The notes under the pieces are model-generated. The model saw only the letters and a program-made list of their open reading frames with translations, had not been told where the DNA came from and did not search any database. DNA of 64,000 nt from Sphingopyxis lindanitolerans (lineage in GTDB: Bacteria; Pseudomonadota; Alphaproteobacteria; Sphingomonadales; Sphingomonadaceae): NCBI RefSeq assembly GCF_002993885.1, contig NZ_CM009578.1:3491569-3555568 (forward strand), given 5' to 3'. The stretch's first letter is position 1. Each line of letters starts with the position of its first letter. The position numbers and the translations under genes were made by a program. Positions 10,776-19,309 of this stretch are shown here, piece after piece.

Positions 10776-12422
10776 ATGCGCTTTTCACGACATTTGGAAA
10801 TTGGGCAGTTCTTAGACGAGCTCAAAGAACTCAAAGTTCTGGCAATTCCGCCAAATGACAGTGTACTCGAAAGGTTGGAGCAGCAACGAATTTTAATTCC
10901 ACTGCTGCGATTACGCTATCCCGATCCCATCGAACGGCGGTGGTATGCGATGGAGCGGCCGGGCTACCCCCGACCGAAGCCGATGGGGCTGAAGGAGCCA
11001 AACGGTCCGCGCTGGAAGGCGGCCTGCGCCTTGGAACGGGCTCGCCAGAAGCATGACCAAAAGTGGGGATGCGATCCGTTGACCGAGCGCAATCCGCTGG
11101 ACTGCCCTAACAAGGAATGGCGGCAGTTTATTCAGTATCCTGCCAGACGAAAGTTCGTGCCTTGGACGAATTTTCGTGTTCGTGTAGATGCAAAGCGCGG
11201 CGGCCCGCTTTGGCACAACCGTACGGCGGTCACTTATTACAGCACGTGGCAATTGCTACTTTTCCTCGAATGCCATGACATGGGTACGCGATTCTTCGGC
11301 AATACGGAGAATTGGGATTGGCGTTCAGGGCAAATTCCAGAATCTTGGACCGGAGGCGGGATCCTTTTTGAGCCGATTCGTTCGCTGCAGTCATTTAAAA
11401 GATTCGAAAAAGTGCTGGATGCGATCGTTTGTTTTGCGGAAGAGGACGCGAAGAACGATCATTATGTTCTGATGCGATCGGGATGGCAGGGCAGACGCCA
11501 GATCGATGAGGCGGAACACGCAGAAATGGAGGCGAGATCGATCGAACTGGCAAAGCGGTGTCGGGTGCGCTTTAGGGTCAGCTATCCACAGGTCCTTGAG
11601 GTTATTCGGTTCCTCTGTGGACGCTGGGGCGACTGGGAGCGCATAGGGTATCAAAATCACAAGAAGGCCTATCAGACCTTCATCGGTAAGTCCGTCAGTT
11701 TTGCGCGCTATCTGAAGGACGTTCCGCCTCAACAGTTGTTTGAGGACGTTGGCCGCGTAACTGGGCATTTCAAGCCGACTTTGCGGGTGATCTTCCAAGA
11801 CTGGGCGACCGAATGGCGGGAAGATGCGGAACGGTTGATCGTCAGCTTTTCGCGGCCCGACGCGATTCTGAAGGCTGGCTTCAACAGGGAGCAAGCGAAC
11901 ACATTTCTGGACTTTGTTGAGGGCCACGATCTTTACGAATTCTATTGGCGTTGGCGATCACTAAACGAACGGGCGTTTTCGGGTGACTCTCGGCACTTGG
12001 CAGGCCTTAAAAGTGATATCCAAGGCATGGCATTGAGCGTCGAACACCTCGTCCACGCAATGCTGGTCGGCAATGTTCAATTCCCAAAAACCCAGTTGTA
12101 CGAAAAATTCAAACAGATCTGGCCAGTCGCCACTCCAGTTGGAAAGCTCCTGAAAGCCGACGAGTACCGAAAGATTTCGCAGCTGCACTCCGCGATCGAT
12201 TTTGACTGGTTCAACACGAAGCAAGGAGGTCCCCTGTCGGCGCAAATTGCCAGCGATCTCGCTATTTGCCAGGCGATCCGCGGAAACGCACATCATCAAA
12301 TCTCGGAACAGAACCAGCTCAAGTTGGAGCGGATGAGCCTGATACTGCTACGCGGAGTGATGTATACATTTCTGGAAGCAAAATCCCGCTGGCCGATCGT
12401 GGGGCTTACACCAACCCATTAA
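10776..12422 (+). CDS. Unrecognised 548-residue protein with a C-terminal HEPN-like RX4H motif
   Basis: No family recognised. The N-terminal third is rich in Trp, Arg and Pro (for example RRWYAMERPGYPRPKP). The C-terminal 130 residues are helical and contain IRGNAHH near residues 501-507, which fits the R-X4-H signature of HEPN ribonuclease domains, followed by a long helix (LERMSLILLRGVMYTFLEA). It starts 129 bp from the divergent nuclease-like gene and is followed after 77 bp by a second RX4H protein on the same strand. The two could form an operon. Lower GC and rare codons suggest horizontal origin. Confidence 0.45.
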   Translation: MRFSRHLEIGQFLDELKELKVLAIPPNDSVLERLEQQRILIPLLRLRYPDPIERRWYAMERPGYPRPKPMGLKEPNGPRWKAACALERARQKHDQKWGCDPLTERNPLDCPNKEWRQFIQYPARRKFVPWTNFRVRVDAKRGGPLWHNRTAVTYYSTWQLLLFLECHDMGTRFFGNTENWDWRSGQIPESWTGGGILFEPIRSLQSFKRFEKVLDAIVCFAEEDAKNDHYVLMRSGWQGRRQIDEAEHAEMEARSIELAKRCRVRFRVSYPQVLEVIRFLCGRWGDWERIGYQNHKKAYQTFIGKSVSFARYLKDVPPQQLFEDVGRVTGHFKPTLRVIFQDWATEWREDAERLIVSFSRPDAILKAGFNREQANTFLDFVEGHDLYEFYWRWRSLNERAFSGDSRHLAGLKSDIQGMALSVEHLVHAMLVGNVQFPKTQLYEKFKQIWPVATPVGKLLKADEYRKISQLHSAIDFDWFNTKQGGPLSAQIASDLAICQAIRGNAHHQISEQNQLKLERMSLILLRGVMYTFLEAKSRWPIVGLTPTH

Positions 12423-12499
12423 CCGGCTCGAGTGGAAGTTTTTTGACCTGCCCGATATTGGATTGACTGGCACGGCATCGCGCGGCGGAATTTTCTTCG

Positions 12500-13930
12500 A
12501 TGGACGAGGCGGTAAAATTGAGTTGCTCAGCTATGCTGAGGCGACGGCAAAGAGAGGCGGCGTTGCAAAAAGCGCGAGACATTATTGAGCAGATCTTAAA
12601 GGAGTTGCTGTCGATCCAAGTCGTGCCCGTTCCCAAAAGCGGCAGCGGCGAGGTACCTGAGATACCGTGGTGGATCAGCGCGGGCAACGGCGATTCGCTC
12701 ATCATCAACCGGGCTATCAGCGAGCTGATTTTAGAGCTTGCAGGACTTTTGCTCACAGCGCGGCCACAGCTCGCAAACGCCATATCGGGCAAGGATTGGG
12801 GCACGATCGTTCAGCGCGTGATTGGGCCTATCTTGGCCGAGATCGATCTCGATCTGCCGCTGGCAGTGAGCGCGCGGGATGCTCTCATCGCGCTAAACGG
12901 CGAACTCGACCAATCGAAGTGGAACTTTGACAAGCGGACCTTCCTTTTTGGCTGTTCGCTCATCGAGCACCATGAGATCTCGCCCTTCACCGTCGGCCCG
13001 GTCACGATTAGCCGCCGGAATATATGGCTCGACGCCGCGTTGGCCGAGGGCCGCATAACGCCCGTCACTCATCGCCGCTTGACTGCGCGTTGGTCAGGCA
13101 AAAAAGTTCGGCGCCGCAAAGGATCGGTCGATAGCGTCAACGAATCCGACATCTTTGAGACAGTGGGCGAAGCGCCCTTCATCTGTTCGGTCCAAACCGA
13201 TGGTCTGTTTGGCAGTTTTGCGAAGGAAAAGGCGCTTCTCGCCGCACGCATCGCCGTCGTGGGTGTGGCGCTCATGTGGGTGAGCCCAAGAAGCGCGCTT
13301 CGGGATATCAATTTCACTTATGACGGGCCGTCCTACATCGAGACCTATGTTTTCTATCAAGATCGACCTGAATCGCTCGGTGGCAGGCGCCGGGCGCGCT
13401 CTTTCCATGGCCTCACCATCTTCAAGGACATCTGGGAGCCGCTCGTCGCCAAACGCGCTGATTGGTGGGCGACCTTGGCGGAGACCATCGAATTTTTACT
13501 CGGCGATCCGGCTACAGCACGTCGCCCCAAGCTCATGAACAGCTTCGCTCATGCGCTTATCTGGTTTCACGAAGCGTGCCGCGAACCCATGCCCATGATT
13601 GCGATTACCAAATTTATGTCGTGCCTGGATGCACTCGCCTGCGGCAAAGGCGGCGGCGGGATCATGAATTTGATATCCGCGCGCACAGGCGTCGAGCCCA
13701 CCACACCGATCCGAAAGGACGGCCAACCCTATAAGGTCGTCGTGAACGAGCTTTATTCGCAAGGACGGAGCCGTCTCCTTCATGGCAACAGCGATCGGCT
13801 CGGACACGATTGGGAAGATCTGCGCGGCCTTGCCGAAACACTCGCGCGCCGATGCCTCATCCACTGTTTCCACTGGGCTGCTCGCCATAGCGAGAGTGAT
13901 GATCCGCAGCAGATGTCCGTGCCAGACTGA
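12500..13930 (+). CDS. ApeA-like HEPN protein
   Basis: A 476-residue protein. The C-terminal 130 residues carry LYSQGRSRLLHGN (R423 to H428, an R-X4-H motif), typical of the Apea-like HEPN domain (pattern lY..RS.llHG). Upstream it has AKFMSCLDALACG-like helices, also common in that group. The N-terminal 300 residues are not recognised. Known relatives include abortive-infection anti-phage RNases; function here is inferred from the motif only. It is convergent with the PD-(D/E)XK gene ending at 13956, with 25 bp between stops. Confidence 0.55.
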   Translation: MDEAVKLSCSAMLRRRQREAALQKARDIIEQILKELLSIQVVPVPKSGSGEVPEIPWWISAGNGDSLIINRAISELILELAGLLLTARPQLANAISGKDWGTIVQRVIGPILAEIDLDLPLAVSARDALIALNGELDQSKWNFDKRTFLFGCSLIEHHEISPFTVGPVTISRRNIWLDAALAEGRITPVTHRRLTARWSGKKVRRRKGSVDSVNESDIFETVGEAPFICSVQTDGLFGSFAKEKALLAARIAVVGVALMWVSPRSALRDINFTYDGPSYIETYVFYQDRPESLGGRRRARSFHGLTIFKDIWEPLVAKRADWWATLAETIEFLLGDPATARRPKLMNSFAHALIWFHEACREPMPMIAITKFMSCLDALACGKGGGGIMNLISARTGVEPTTPIRKDGQPYKVVVNELYSQGRSRLLHGNSDRLGHDWEDLRGLAETLARRCLIHCFHWAARHSESDDPQQMSVPD

Positions 13931-13955
13931 GACCGACCCATGGCGGCTGGCGCTG

Positions 13956-15218
13956 CTAGTTTTCGTCCGCCAAGGCCTTGGCAGCGATATGTTCGACCGT
14001 TTCAATGAGCGGGCTGAGCTCAGTCCCCTGAAAGTCAGACCAAGCGAGCGAGGCAGTCAGGCTTTGCAGTTCAAAATCGAGCGTTGGTGCAAGACTGGCG
14101 GTTAGCAGCTCGCGGTTGAAGAGGGTTGAATGGTGTCGGCCCATCGGTTTGACCAGTCCTTTGAAAAGGTCTGGTCGGCTCATAGCCCCGGTGTAGATTT
14201 TATCGCGCAGCGGCTGATCTAGCGGCCCCATAACAAGGACAAGATGGACGCGCCCAGTCGATGGATGGAGCTTGATTTCGAATAGGAGGCCTCTGCCTGA
14301 ACGCGTCCAGCTGCTGGTGCTGCAGCGAGCGCCCGCTAGTGTTTCATTCCAGCGCGCCGGATAGAAACGGAAAATATTAGCGACTGAGCGATCTTCCTCG
14401 AGGCCCTCGACACTTAAGACCCGTGCTTTCAGATCATCCAAAATGCCGTTGGGTTCGGGGCGTGCCTTAAAGACAAAATCAAAGGCTTCGCGGTGGCGCT
14501 CATAAAGTCGCAACGCCAAGTCTCTCAATTCCTCGTGGGGCACGACATGTCTCCGGAGCATTTCGACATAATGGGCGAGAAGTAGCTTGGGTTCGGACGC
14601 AATCATCTCGTGTCGCGACAGCTCGTCGAACACCTCAGCTAATCGGCGATAGCTGAAGGCGACATAGCCTTCGCAGTCGGGCGTGATGCCGTGCGGCGTT
14701 AGAAAGACCAGGAGGCGGCGATAGTCCGGATATCGGCGCTCGACGACCGCGCGGTAGCGCTGAAGTTGACCATCGCTGGCGGCGGCGCCCACCTTGTTCT
14801 CGATAAGCACGACAAGCTTCAGTGAGGGGATTTCGATCAGCAAATCGATATTGTCGCGCTCGCGCTGGACGAACGCATCGTCCAAATCGGCAACGGCGAG
14901 CTCAAGCGGCCGGATCGGGCGGCTTTCCGGTGTGATATCATCGAGGATCGCGCGCAGGACTTTCTGAAGGGCAAACCCGGCCAAACCGTGCGCGCGGTTT
15001 GGCGAAAAGAGGAAGGCGAGGAAGTTGGAATGGCGAAGTTCCGAACGCACGCCGCCCATCGCTTCAAAGAGATTAAAGCGGCCAAGCTGTCCGTCGAGAT
15101 GATGAAATTCGCCATCGTCGACTAGTTGGTTGAGCGCCTGTTCGAGATCTGGCGAATGAACCGTTTGCAGCGTGCGTCTCCGAGCTGAAGCCCTGCCATC
15201 TAACCAGATTTGTTCCAA
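13956..15218 (-). CDS. PD-(D/E)XK nuclease superfamily protein (PDDEXK_4-like)
   Basis: Chosen start is TTG at 15218, with AGGGAG 6 bases upstream (420 residues). The frame stays open to 15410 but the extra N-terminus looks non-native. Near the start is GRFNLFEAMGGVRSELRHSNFLAFL, the typical opening of PDDEXK_4 (PF14281-type) proteins. The catalytic core follows: IDLLIEIP around residue 125, then VVLIENKVGA around 138-143 (D...E-x-K) and a Gln-x3-Tyr (GQLQRY). Such proteins are frequent in defence islands as stand-alone nucleases. The target is unknown. Confidence 0.65.
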   Translation of the reverse strand: MEQIWLDGRASARRRTLQTVHSPDLEQALNQLVDDGEFHHLDGQLGRFNLFEAMGGVRSELRHSNFLAFLFSPNRAHGLAGFALQKVLRAILDDITPESRPIRPLELAVADLDDAFVQRERDNIDLLIEIPSLKLVVLIENKVGAAASDGQLQRYRAVVERRYPDYRRLLVFLTPHGITPDCEGYVAFSYRRLAEVFDELSRHEMIASEPKLLLAHYVEMLRRHVVPHEELRDLALRLYERHREAFDFVFKARPEPNGILDDLKARVLSVEGLEEDRSVANIFRFYPARWNETLAGARCSTSSWTRSGRGLLFEIKLHPSTGRVHLVLVMGPLDQPLRDKIYTGAMSRPDLFKGLVKPMGRHHSTLFNRELLTASLAPTLDFELQSLTASLAWSDFQGTELSPLIETVEHIAAKALADEN

Positions 15219-15410
15219 GTTTGCTCCCTGTCTCGTCAAACCGATAATTCCTCTGATGGTTGGAAGCTGGGGTCCAGGACAAAGAGCGTCAAGCGGCTTG
15301 ATTCGGTGCACCGAATTTCTGCTTTTTAAGGCATGCGGTCCGAAAGCAGGCAGCCTCCAAACGGCCATCTCTATCGGGTCAATGTGGCAATCCTTTGCGC
15401 CATGTCGCAA

Positions 15411-15971
15411 TCACGGGCGTGCTGGGTCTCCAGCTTGCAGGTCCCGTATTTTCTGGACTCTTTTTTGAAGCCTTTCCGATGCATCGGCGCTCGTGAGGCG
15501 ACGATCAAGTTCCTCAAGTCGGTCGATTGCGATCTCATACTGCCCAGCTTGCTCGGCGGCGTTCGCCAGCATCAGAACTTCATCGGTAGAATAGCTATAA
15601 TGAGGATCGGCTGAACCTGCTGCGACGAACAACCCGGTCGCCAGAAATGCCCCACCGAAACAGAATGCAACTGCCCCGGCAGCAATGCGGCGCTCCTCTT
15701 CCGTTACGACGACAGCGATCAGTCCAAATAATGCGCCCAGTCCAGCCAGAGCAAACAAGAGCGCAAAGCGTCGGTCGATATTCCCGGTTACGTTGTATTT
15801 GGCGCCCAAGGCGGCGCTCGCCAGAATTCCTAGAAACAGGCCGATCGACATGAAGACAATCACCTTTCGAGTTTCGCGATGTTCTGGAAATGCGTCCGAT
15901 AGCTGTAGGGTGATACCCACAACCGCGATGATGAAGCCAATTGCAGTCAGGTCCATGGCAATTTGTTGCAC
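15411..15971 (-). CDS. Four-TM membrane protein with C-terminal helical tail
   Basis: A 186-residue protein, GTG start at 15971 with AGGGGA upstream. Four hydrophobic segments are visible at about residues 7-23, 38-60, 70-88 and 95-115. A soluble tail of about 65 residues (LANAAEQAGQYEIAIDRLEELDRRL) looks like one TPR-like hairpin. No family recognised. It sits in the accessory block between nuclease-like genes and a second small TM protein. A membrane effector role is possible but unsupported. Confidence 0.5.
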   Translation of the reverse strand: MQQIAMDLTAIGFIIAVVGITLQLSDAFPEHRETRKVIVFMSIGLFLGILASAALGAKYNVTGNIDRRFALLFALAGLGALFGLIAVVVTEEERRIAAGAVAFCFGGAFLATGLFVAAGSADPHYSYSTDEVLMLANAAEQAGQYEIAIDRLEELDRRLTSADASERLQKRVQKIRDLQAGDPARP

Positions 15972-16069
15972 TATCCCCTGCGGTGATGCAACCTAAATTG
16001 GGAACGAACGAGGAACACGCAAGGTGCAGCTATTTGCTGGACACCAATAATGCCCATCGGAGGCGCGAT

Positions 16070-16270
16070 ATGAATGATGTCGAAAAGGCACGGAACAGGC
16101 TGTTGATAGCCCTATTCGTCGATAGCCACCGCCCTGAGCGGCGCCACTTGTCACGCGAAGAGCTGCAAACCGAATATTTCCTCACGCTGGATACGCCCTT
16201 GTTTAACAGTCTGGCGAAGGAGCTGCGGGAAGCTGGTTTGATAAAGACCTACTGTCGAGGGAATTATTGA
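16070..16270 (+). CDS. Small winged-helix-like protein
   Basis: A 66-residue protein. ATG at 16070 with GGAGG upstream decides the start. The sequence (REELQTEYFL...LFNSLAKELREAGLIKTY) looks like the helices of a winged helix-turn-helix, but it stops before the expected wing strand. That strand (DGWLLLT) appears at the start of the next frame. The stop overlaps the next start by 4 bases (TTGA). Either this is a coupled pair or a single gene split by a frameshift. Confidence 0.45.
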   Translation: MNDVEKARNRLLIALFVDSHRPERRHLSREELQTEYFLTLDTPLFNSLAKELREAGLIKTYCRGNY

Positions 16271-16530
16271 AGGCAATCCCCGATGGCTGGTTGCTGTTGA
16301 CGTGGGCCAAGGATAGTCCCGCACCGCCGCCGCCCGGGCCTCCGCCTCAGACCTCTCAAAATATATCGGCTGCTCGAGACGTAATCATGGTGGGTAGAGA
16401 CGTCCATCACTCTGCTATCGTGGGAAGTAAGGACACCGGCTCCTTGGTATGGACGAAATGGGGGACAATATTTGCGGGCCTTAGTTTGATCGTCGCAATC
16501 GTGGCGATAATCGCGAGCGCAATTCTTTGA
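16267..16530 (+). CDS. Small protein with glycine/histidine repeat-like motif and C-terminal TM helix
   Basis: Frame of 87 residues from a TTG overlapping the previous stop. It begins IPDGWLLLTWAKDS (wing strand of a winged helix), then a Pro-rich linker, then NISAARDVIMVGRDVHHSAIVGS. The last part resembles the repeat NI.AGRDV.I.GDV.GS.IV seen next to effector domains in bacterial conflict systems. A hydrophobic helix covers residues 64-87. It may be the second half of one frameshifted protein with the preceding gene. The role is unknown. Confidence 0.45.
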   Translation: MKAIPDGWLLLTWAKDSPAPPPPGPPPQTSQNISAARDVIMVGRDVHHSAIVGSKDTGSLVWTKWGTIFAGLSLIVAIVAIIASAIL

Positions 16531-17252
16531 CGTGCCAGCCCAAAAACCTCTGTTGTAGTTTGGCATATCGATATCCAATGTAGCGAGGATGATAACGGTG
16601 GGCGGGGGAAAGCATCGATTGTGAGAATGGCATTTTTTCAGCCCGAATTTGATTAGGCTGAGCCCGAGGCTGAACGTCCGCTTGTCATAACTTCTCGCGG
16701 TAAGCTGCCTGACCGCGAACGGCCAGTTTGGTCCGATAGCGGCCGACCGTCTGCGTAGGCGATTCGTCAGACCAAGGGAGATTTTTTAGTGAATGAGCGT
16801 AGATTCAGGGGGTGATCGGTAAGGCAAGATATAAAGCTACGGCACCCCCGGTTGCCGTAAGCCATTGTCTGCACATCGTTTTTAGTGGGATTAAAGCAGT
16901 GCCAATCCGCTAGGAATAGTGCCAAAGCCCCCGAAAACAGCGGTTTTCTGCCATCTTTGGCGGCACCAGTTTCCACATGGTTCGACTGCGCTCATGGGTA
17001 GCACGAAGCAGGCTATCCGTTGACGATCATCCCACCTGAATCGGCGATGGCGTCCCGAAAGTGTGGGGAGAAATGTGGGGGAGGGCTTTAGGCTATCTCA
17101 TAAAAAGTATGTATTTCAATTCGCTAGATTAATAGTTCGATACAAGCCCTGGCACCCTCCATTCCGAGGGTATCCGCAGAAGTCCTGCCATCATCCTTCC
17201 GACATTGCGATCGCGAGGCGGCGTTTTTTCGTCGAGGGGCGCCCATGCCCTC
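16531..17252. other. Intergenic gap without a supported gene
   Basis: About 720 bp. No frame here has family-like sequence, a good start or biased codon use. It marks the change from lower-GC accessory genes on the left to ordinary chromosomal genes on the right, so it may hold the right boundary of the island. I see no tRNA, no clear direct repeat and no terminator of note. Confidence 0.4.
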
Positions 17253-17675
17253 TTATTGGTCGATGATGATCGTGCCGGGATGGTGCTTGTCGAGGTGCTT
17301 GCGGATGATCCTGAGGTTGCGGCTGTTCGACCGGAACAGGAAGTCGAAGGCGTCGCCCGCGATCGGAATCGCGCCCAGCGCGGTGTCGACGCCGAGATTG
17401 CCGATCATGCGCCAGATCTGCCATTTCGACATGCCGAGATTGCGCGCTTCCCAGATGATATAGGCGCCCATCGTCGCGGTGATCACGTCGCCGACGACGG
17501 GGACGAGGCCGACGATCGCGTCGAGCCCGACCGGGCGGTTGATGCCGGGGATGACGAAGCTGCGTTCGAGCAGATATTCGAGCGTCTCGACCCGCTTGCG
17601 GAGCGCGGCAGGGCCGCGCCGGTTCGACACCAGCGCGTCGAAGATCGCGTCGGGATTGGGAGTCGAAGGGGCCAT
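17253..17675 (-). CDS. DUF4112 domain-containing membrane protein
   Basis: A 140-residue protein matching the DUF4112 pattern: LDAIVGLVPVVGDVITATMGAYIIWEAR..., then IGNLGVDTALGAIPIAGDAFDFLFRSN.RN. Two hydrophobic glycine-rich hairpins flank a short basic loop, and the C-terminus ends with a conserved RKHLDKHHPG-like segment. Function unknown; the family is widespread in Alphaproteobacteria. It is followed on the same strand by the peptide-binding lipoprotein gene, 41 bp beyond. Confidence 0.85.
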   Translation of the reverse strand: MAPSTPNPDAIFDALVSNRRGPAALRKRVETLEYLLERSFVIPGINRPVGLDAIVGLVPVVGDVITATMGAYIIWEARNLGMSKWQIWRMIGNLGVDTALGAIPIAGDAFDFLFRSNSRNLRIIRKHLDKHHPGTIIIDQ

Positions 17676-17716
17676 CGGGATCCTTTCAGGCAGCGCCGGG
17701 AGCGAGCGCCACTGTA

Positions 17717-19210
17717 TTACTTAGGTAAGGCAATCAGGTGATTCAATGGGTGCGCCGCGCGGGCGTTGGCGCGCAGCCCGGTCAGTCGCGGCGACGCGAT
17801 CGACCAGCGCAACGGCGTCGCGAGCGGAATGAAGGGGACGTAACGCGCGAGCGCTGCTTCGGCCTCGCCGACCTGCGCCGCGCGCTGGCCCGCGTCGATA
17901 TTGATCATCGCCGCGTCGATGAGCTGCTGCGCATCGCGATTGCAGAGCGTGTCGGGCTGGCACGACAGGTGGCGCAGCGCCCACAGCGCATCGTCGTTCG
18001 GCGCGACCTCGTCGATCAGGCGCAGGTCCGACGCGGCGGTCATGCCGACGCGTTTGCTGTCCAGCCCGATCGCGGCGAAATCGGCGGCGACATAGGCGAA
18101 CAGGATACGCCCGCCCGGCGTGTCGGGCACCGCGATGCGCAGCGGGTCTATCGTATGTCCGGCGTGGCGCCAGGCATCGACGGCGCGCTTTGCCTGGATC
18201 TGGCGCGAGGCGTCGTCATCGGCGGTCCAGGCGGGCAGGAGCGGCTCGGGGCCATCGTCGCGGCGATAGACGGCGGGGCGCAGCGCCTCCTGCGGTTGCC
18301 ATTCGGTGAGCCCGAAGGCATCGACGAGCCGCTGGCGCCGGATCGCGCGCGACAGCGCGTCGCGGTTGGCGTCGGTCGCCAGAAAGCCTTCGGCGCGGGT
18401 GAAGGCCAGGCCGAAGAGACCAGGCGCGGGATCGACGATCAGCCGCGAGCGGCCGATGTTCGTCGCGGCGAAATAGGGCAGGGTCGAAAAGCGACCGCCG
18501 ATGACGCCGTCGGCATAGCCGTTCTTGAAACGCGCGACCGCGCCTTCGGGCGAGGTGCCGATCAGTTCGATCGACGCGGCGGGATCCTCGGCCGCCGCCG
18601 CGGCGGCTTCGGGATCTTCGGCCAGCGGGTCGGGGGCGGGTGAAAGCAGGACCACGCGGCCGACTTTGTGCACCCGCATCGGGCCCCAGCCCATGCCCTT
18701 GTAGACGATCGCCATCGATGGCTGCGCGAGCAGGTCGAGCATGTTCGGCTGCGGCACCGACAGGCGGATTTCGATGACGCTGTCGGTCATCGCCTTGATC
18801 GTCTCGATCTCTGGAAAGTCGGCCTTGAGCAGGTGGCGGCTCGCGGGGGCGAGATAGGCGCGCAGCACCGCGGTGACATCATTGGCCGTCACCTTGCGCC
18901 CGTTCGTCCACTTGGCCTCGTGGATACGGAAGATATAGCTGCGCCCGTCGGCGGTGACGGTCCAGCGTTCGGCGAGGCCGGTGTCGATCTGTCCTTCGCC
19001 ATCGAAGCTGACCAGGCCCTGCGCCGACGCGCCGAGCAGCGCCGCATTGGCCGCCGATAATTCGCCGTTCAGCGGATTGGCGGCGGTGTTCAGCGGCCCG
19101 ATCGCGGCGATTCTCACCGGGCCGCCGGTGTCGAACAGGCCGCAGCCGACGAGCGCGAGTGTCGCGGAGGCAGCGAGCAGGGCGGTGGCGGCGGGGCGAA
19201 GGAAGCGCAT
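17717..19210 (-). CDS. ABC transporter substrate-binding lipoprotein (SBP family 5, oligopeptide type)
   Basis: A 497-residue protein from the ATG at 19210. The N-terminus is a lipoprotein signal with lipobox LVGC (residues about 17-20). SBP_bac_5 features follow: AERWTVTADGRSYIFRIHEAKWTNGRKVTANDV, then the C-terminal domain with repeated Ala/Asp segments. It would bind peptides or similar solutes in the periplasm. No permease or ATPase genes lie next to it, so its partners must be encoded elsewhere. It is shorter than typical OppA (about 530). Confidence 0.82.
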   Translation of the reverse strand: MRFLRPAATALLAASATLALVGCGLFDTGGPVRIAAIGPLNTAANPLNGELSAANAALLGASAQGLVSFDGEGQIDTGLAERWTVTADGRSYIFRIHEAKWTNGRKVTANDVTAVLRAYLAPASRHLLKADFPEIETIKAMTDSVIEIRLSVPQPNMLDLLAQPSMAIVYKGMGWGPMRVHKVGRVVLLSPAPDPLAEDPEAAAAAAEDPAASIELIGTSPEGAVARFKNGYADGVIGGRFSTLPYFAATNIGRSRLIVDPAPGLFGLAFTRAEGFLATDANRDALSRAIRRQRLVDAFGLTEWQPQEALRPAVYRRDDGPEPLLPAWTADDDASRQIQAKRAVDAWRHAGHTIDPLRIAVPDTPGGRILFAYVAADFAAIGLDSKRVGMTAASDLRLIDEVAPNDDALWALRHLSCQPDTLCNRDAQQLIDAAMINIDAGQRAAQVGEAEAALARYVPFIPLATPLRWSIASPRLTGLRANARAAHPLNHLIALPK

Positions 19211-19309
19211 GGCGGCGCATCCTAGAGCGGGATGACGGGAATTGGAATCGGCATTGCGAGGGCCGAAGGCGGCGCGGCCATCCAGGCCCAACGCGTCGGC
19301 CGGATTGGC

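Noticed and set aside
16767..16976. 69-residue minus-strand frame
   Set aside because: No good start, no recognisable family, and no codon bias.
17130..17175. Possible tRNA 3'-end / attachment remnant (TTCGATACAAGCCCTGGCACCCTCCA region)
   Set aside because: The T-arm stem does not pair and no second copy was found in the window.
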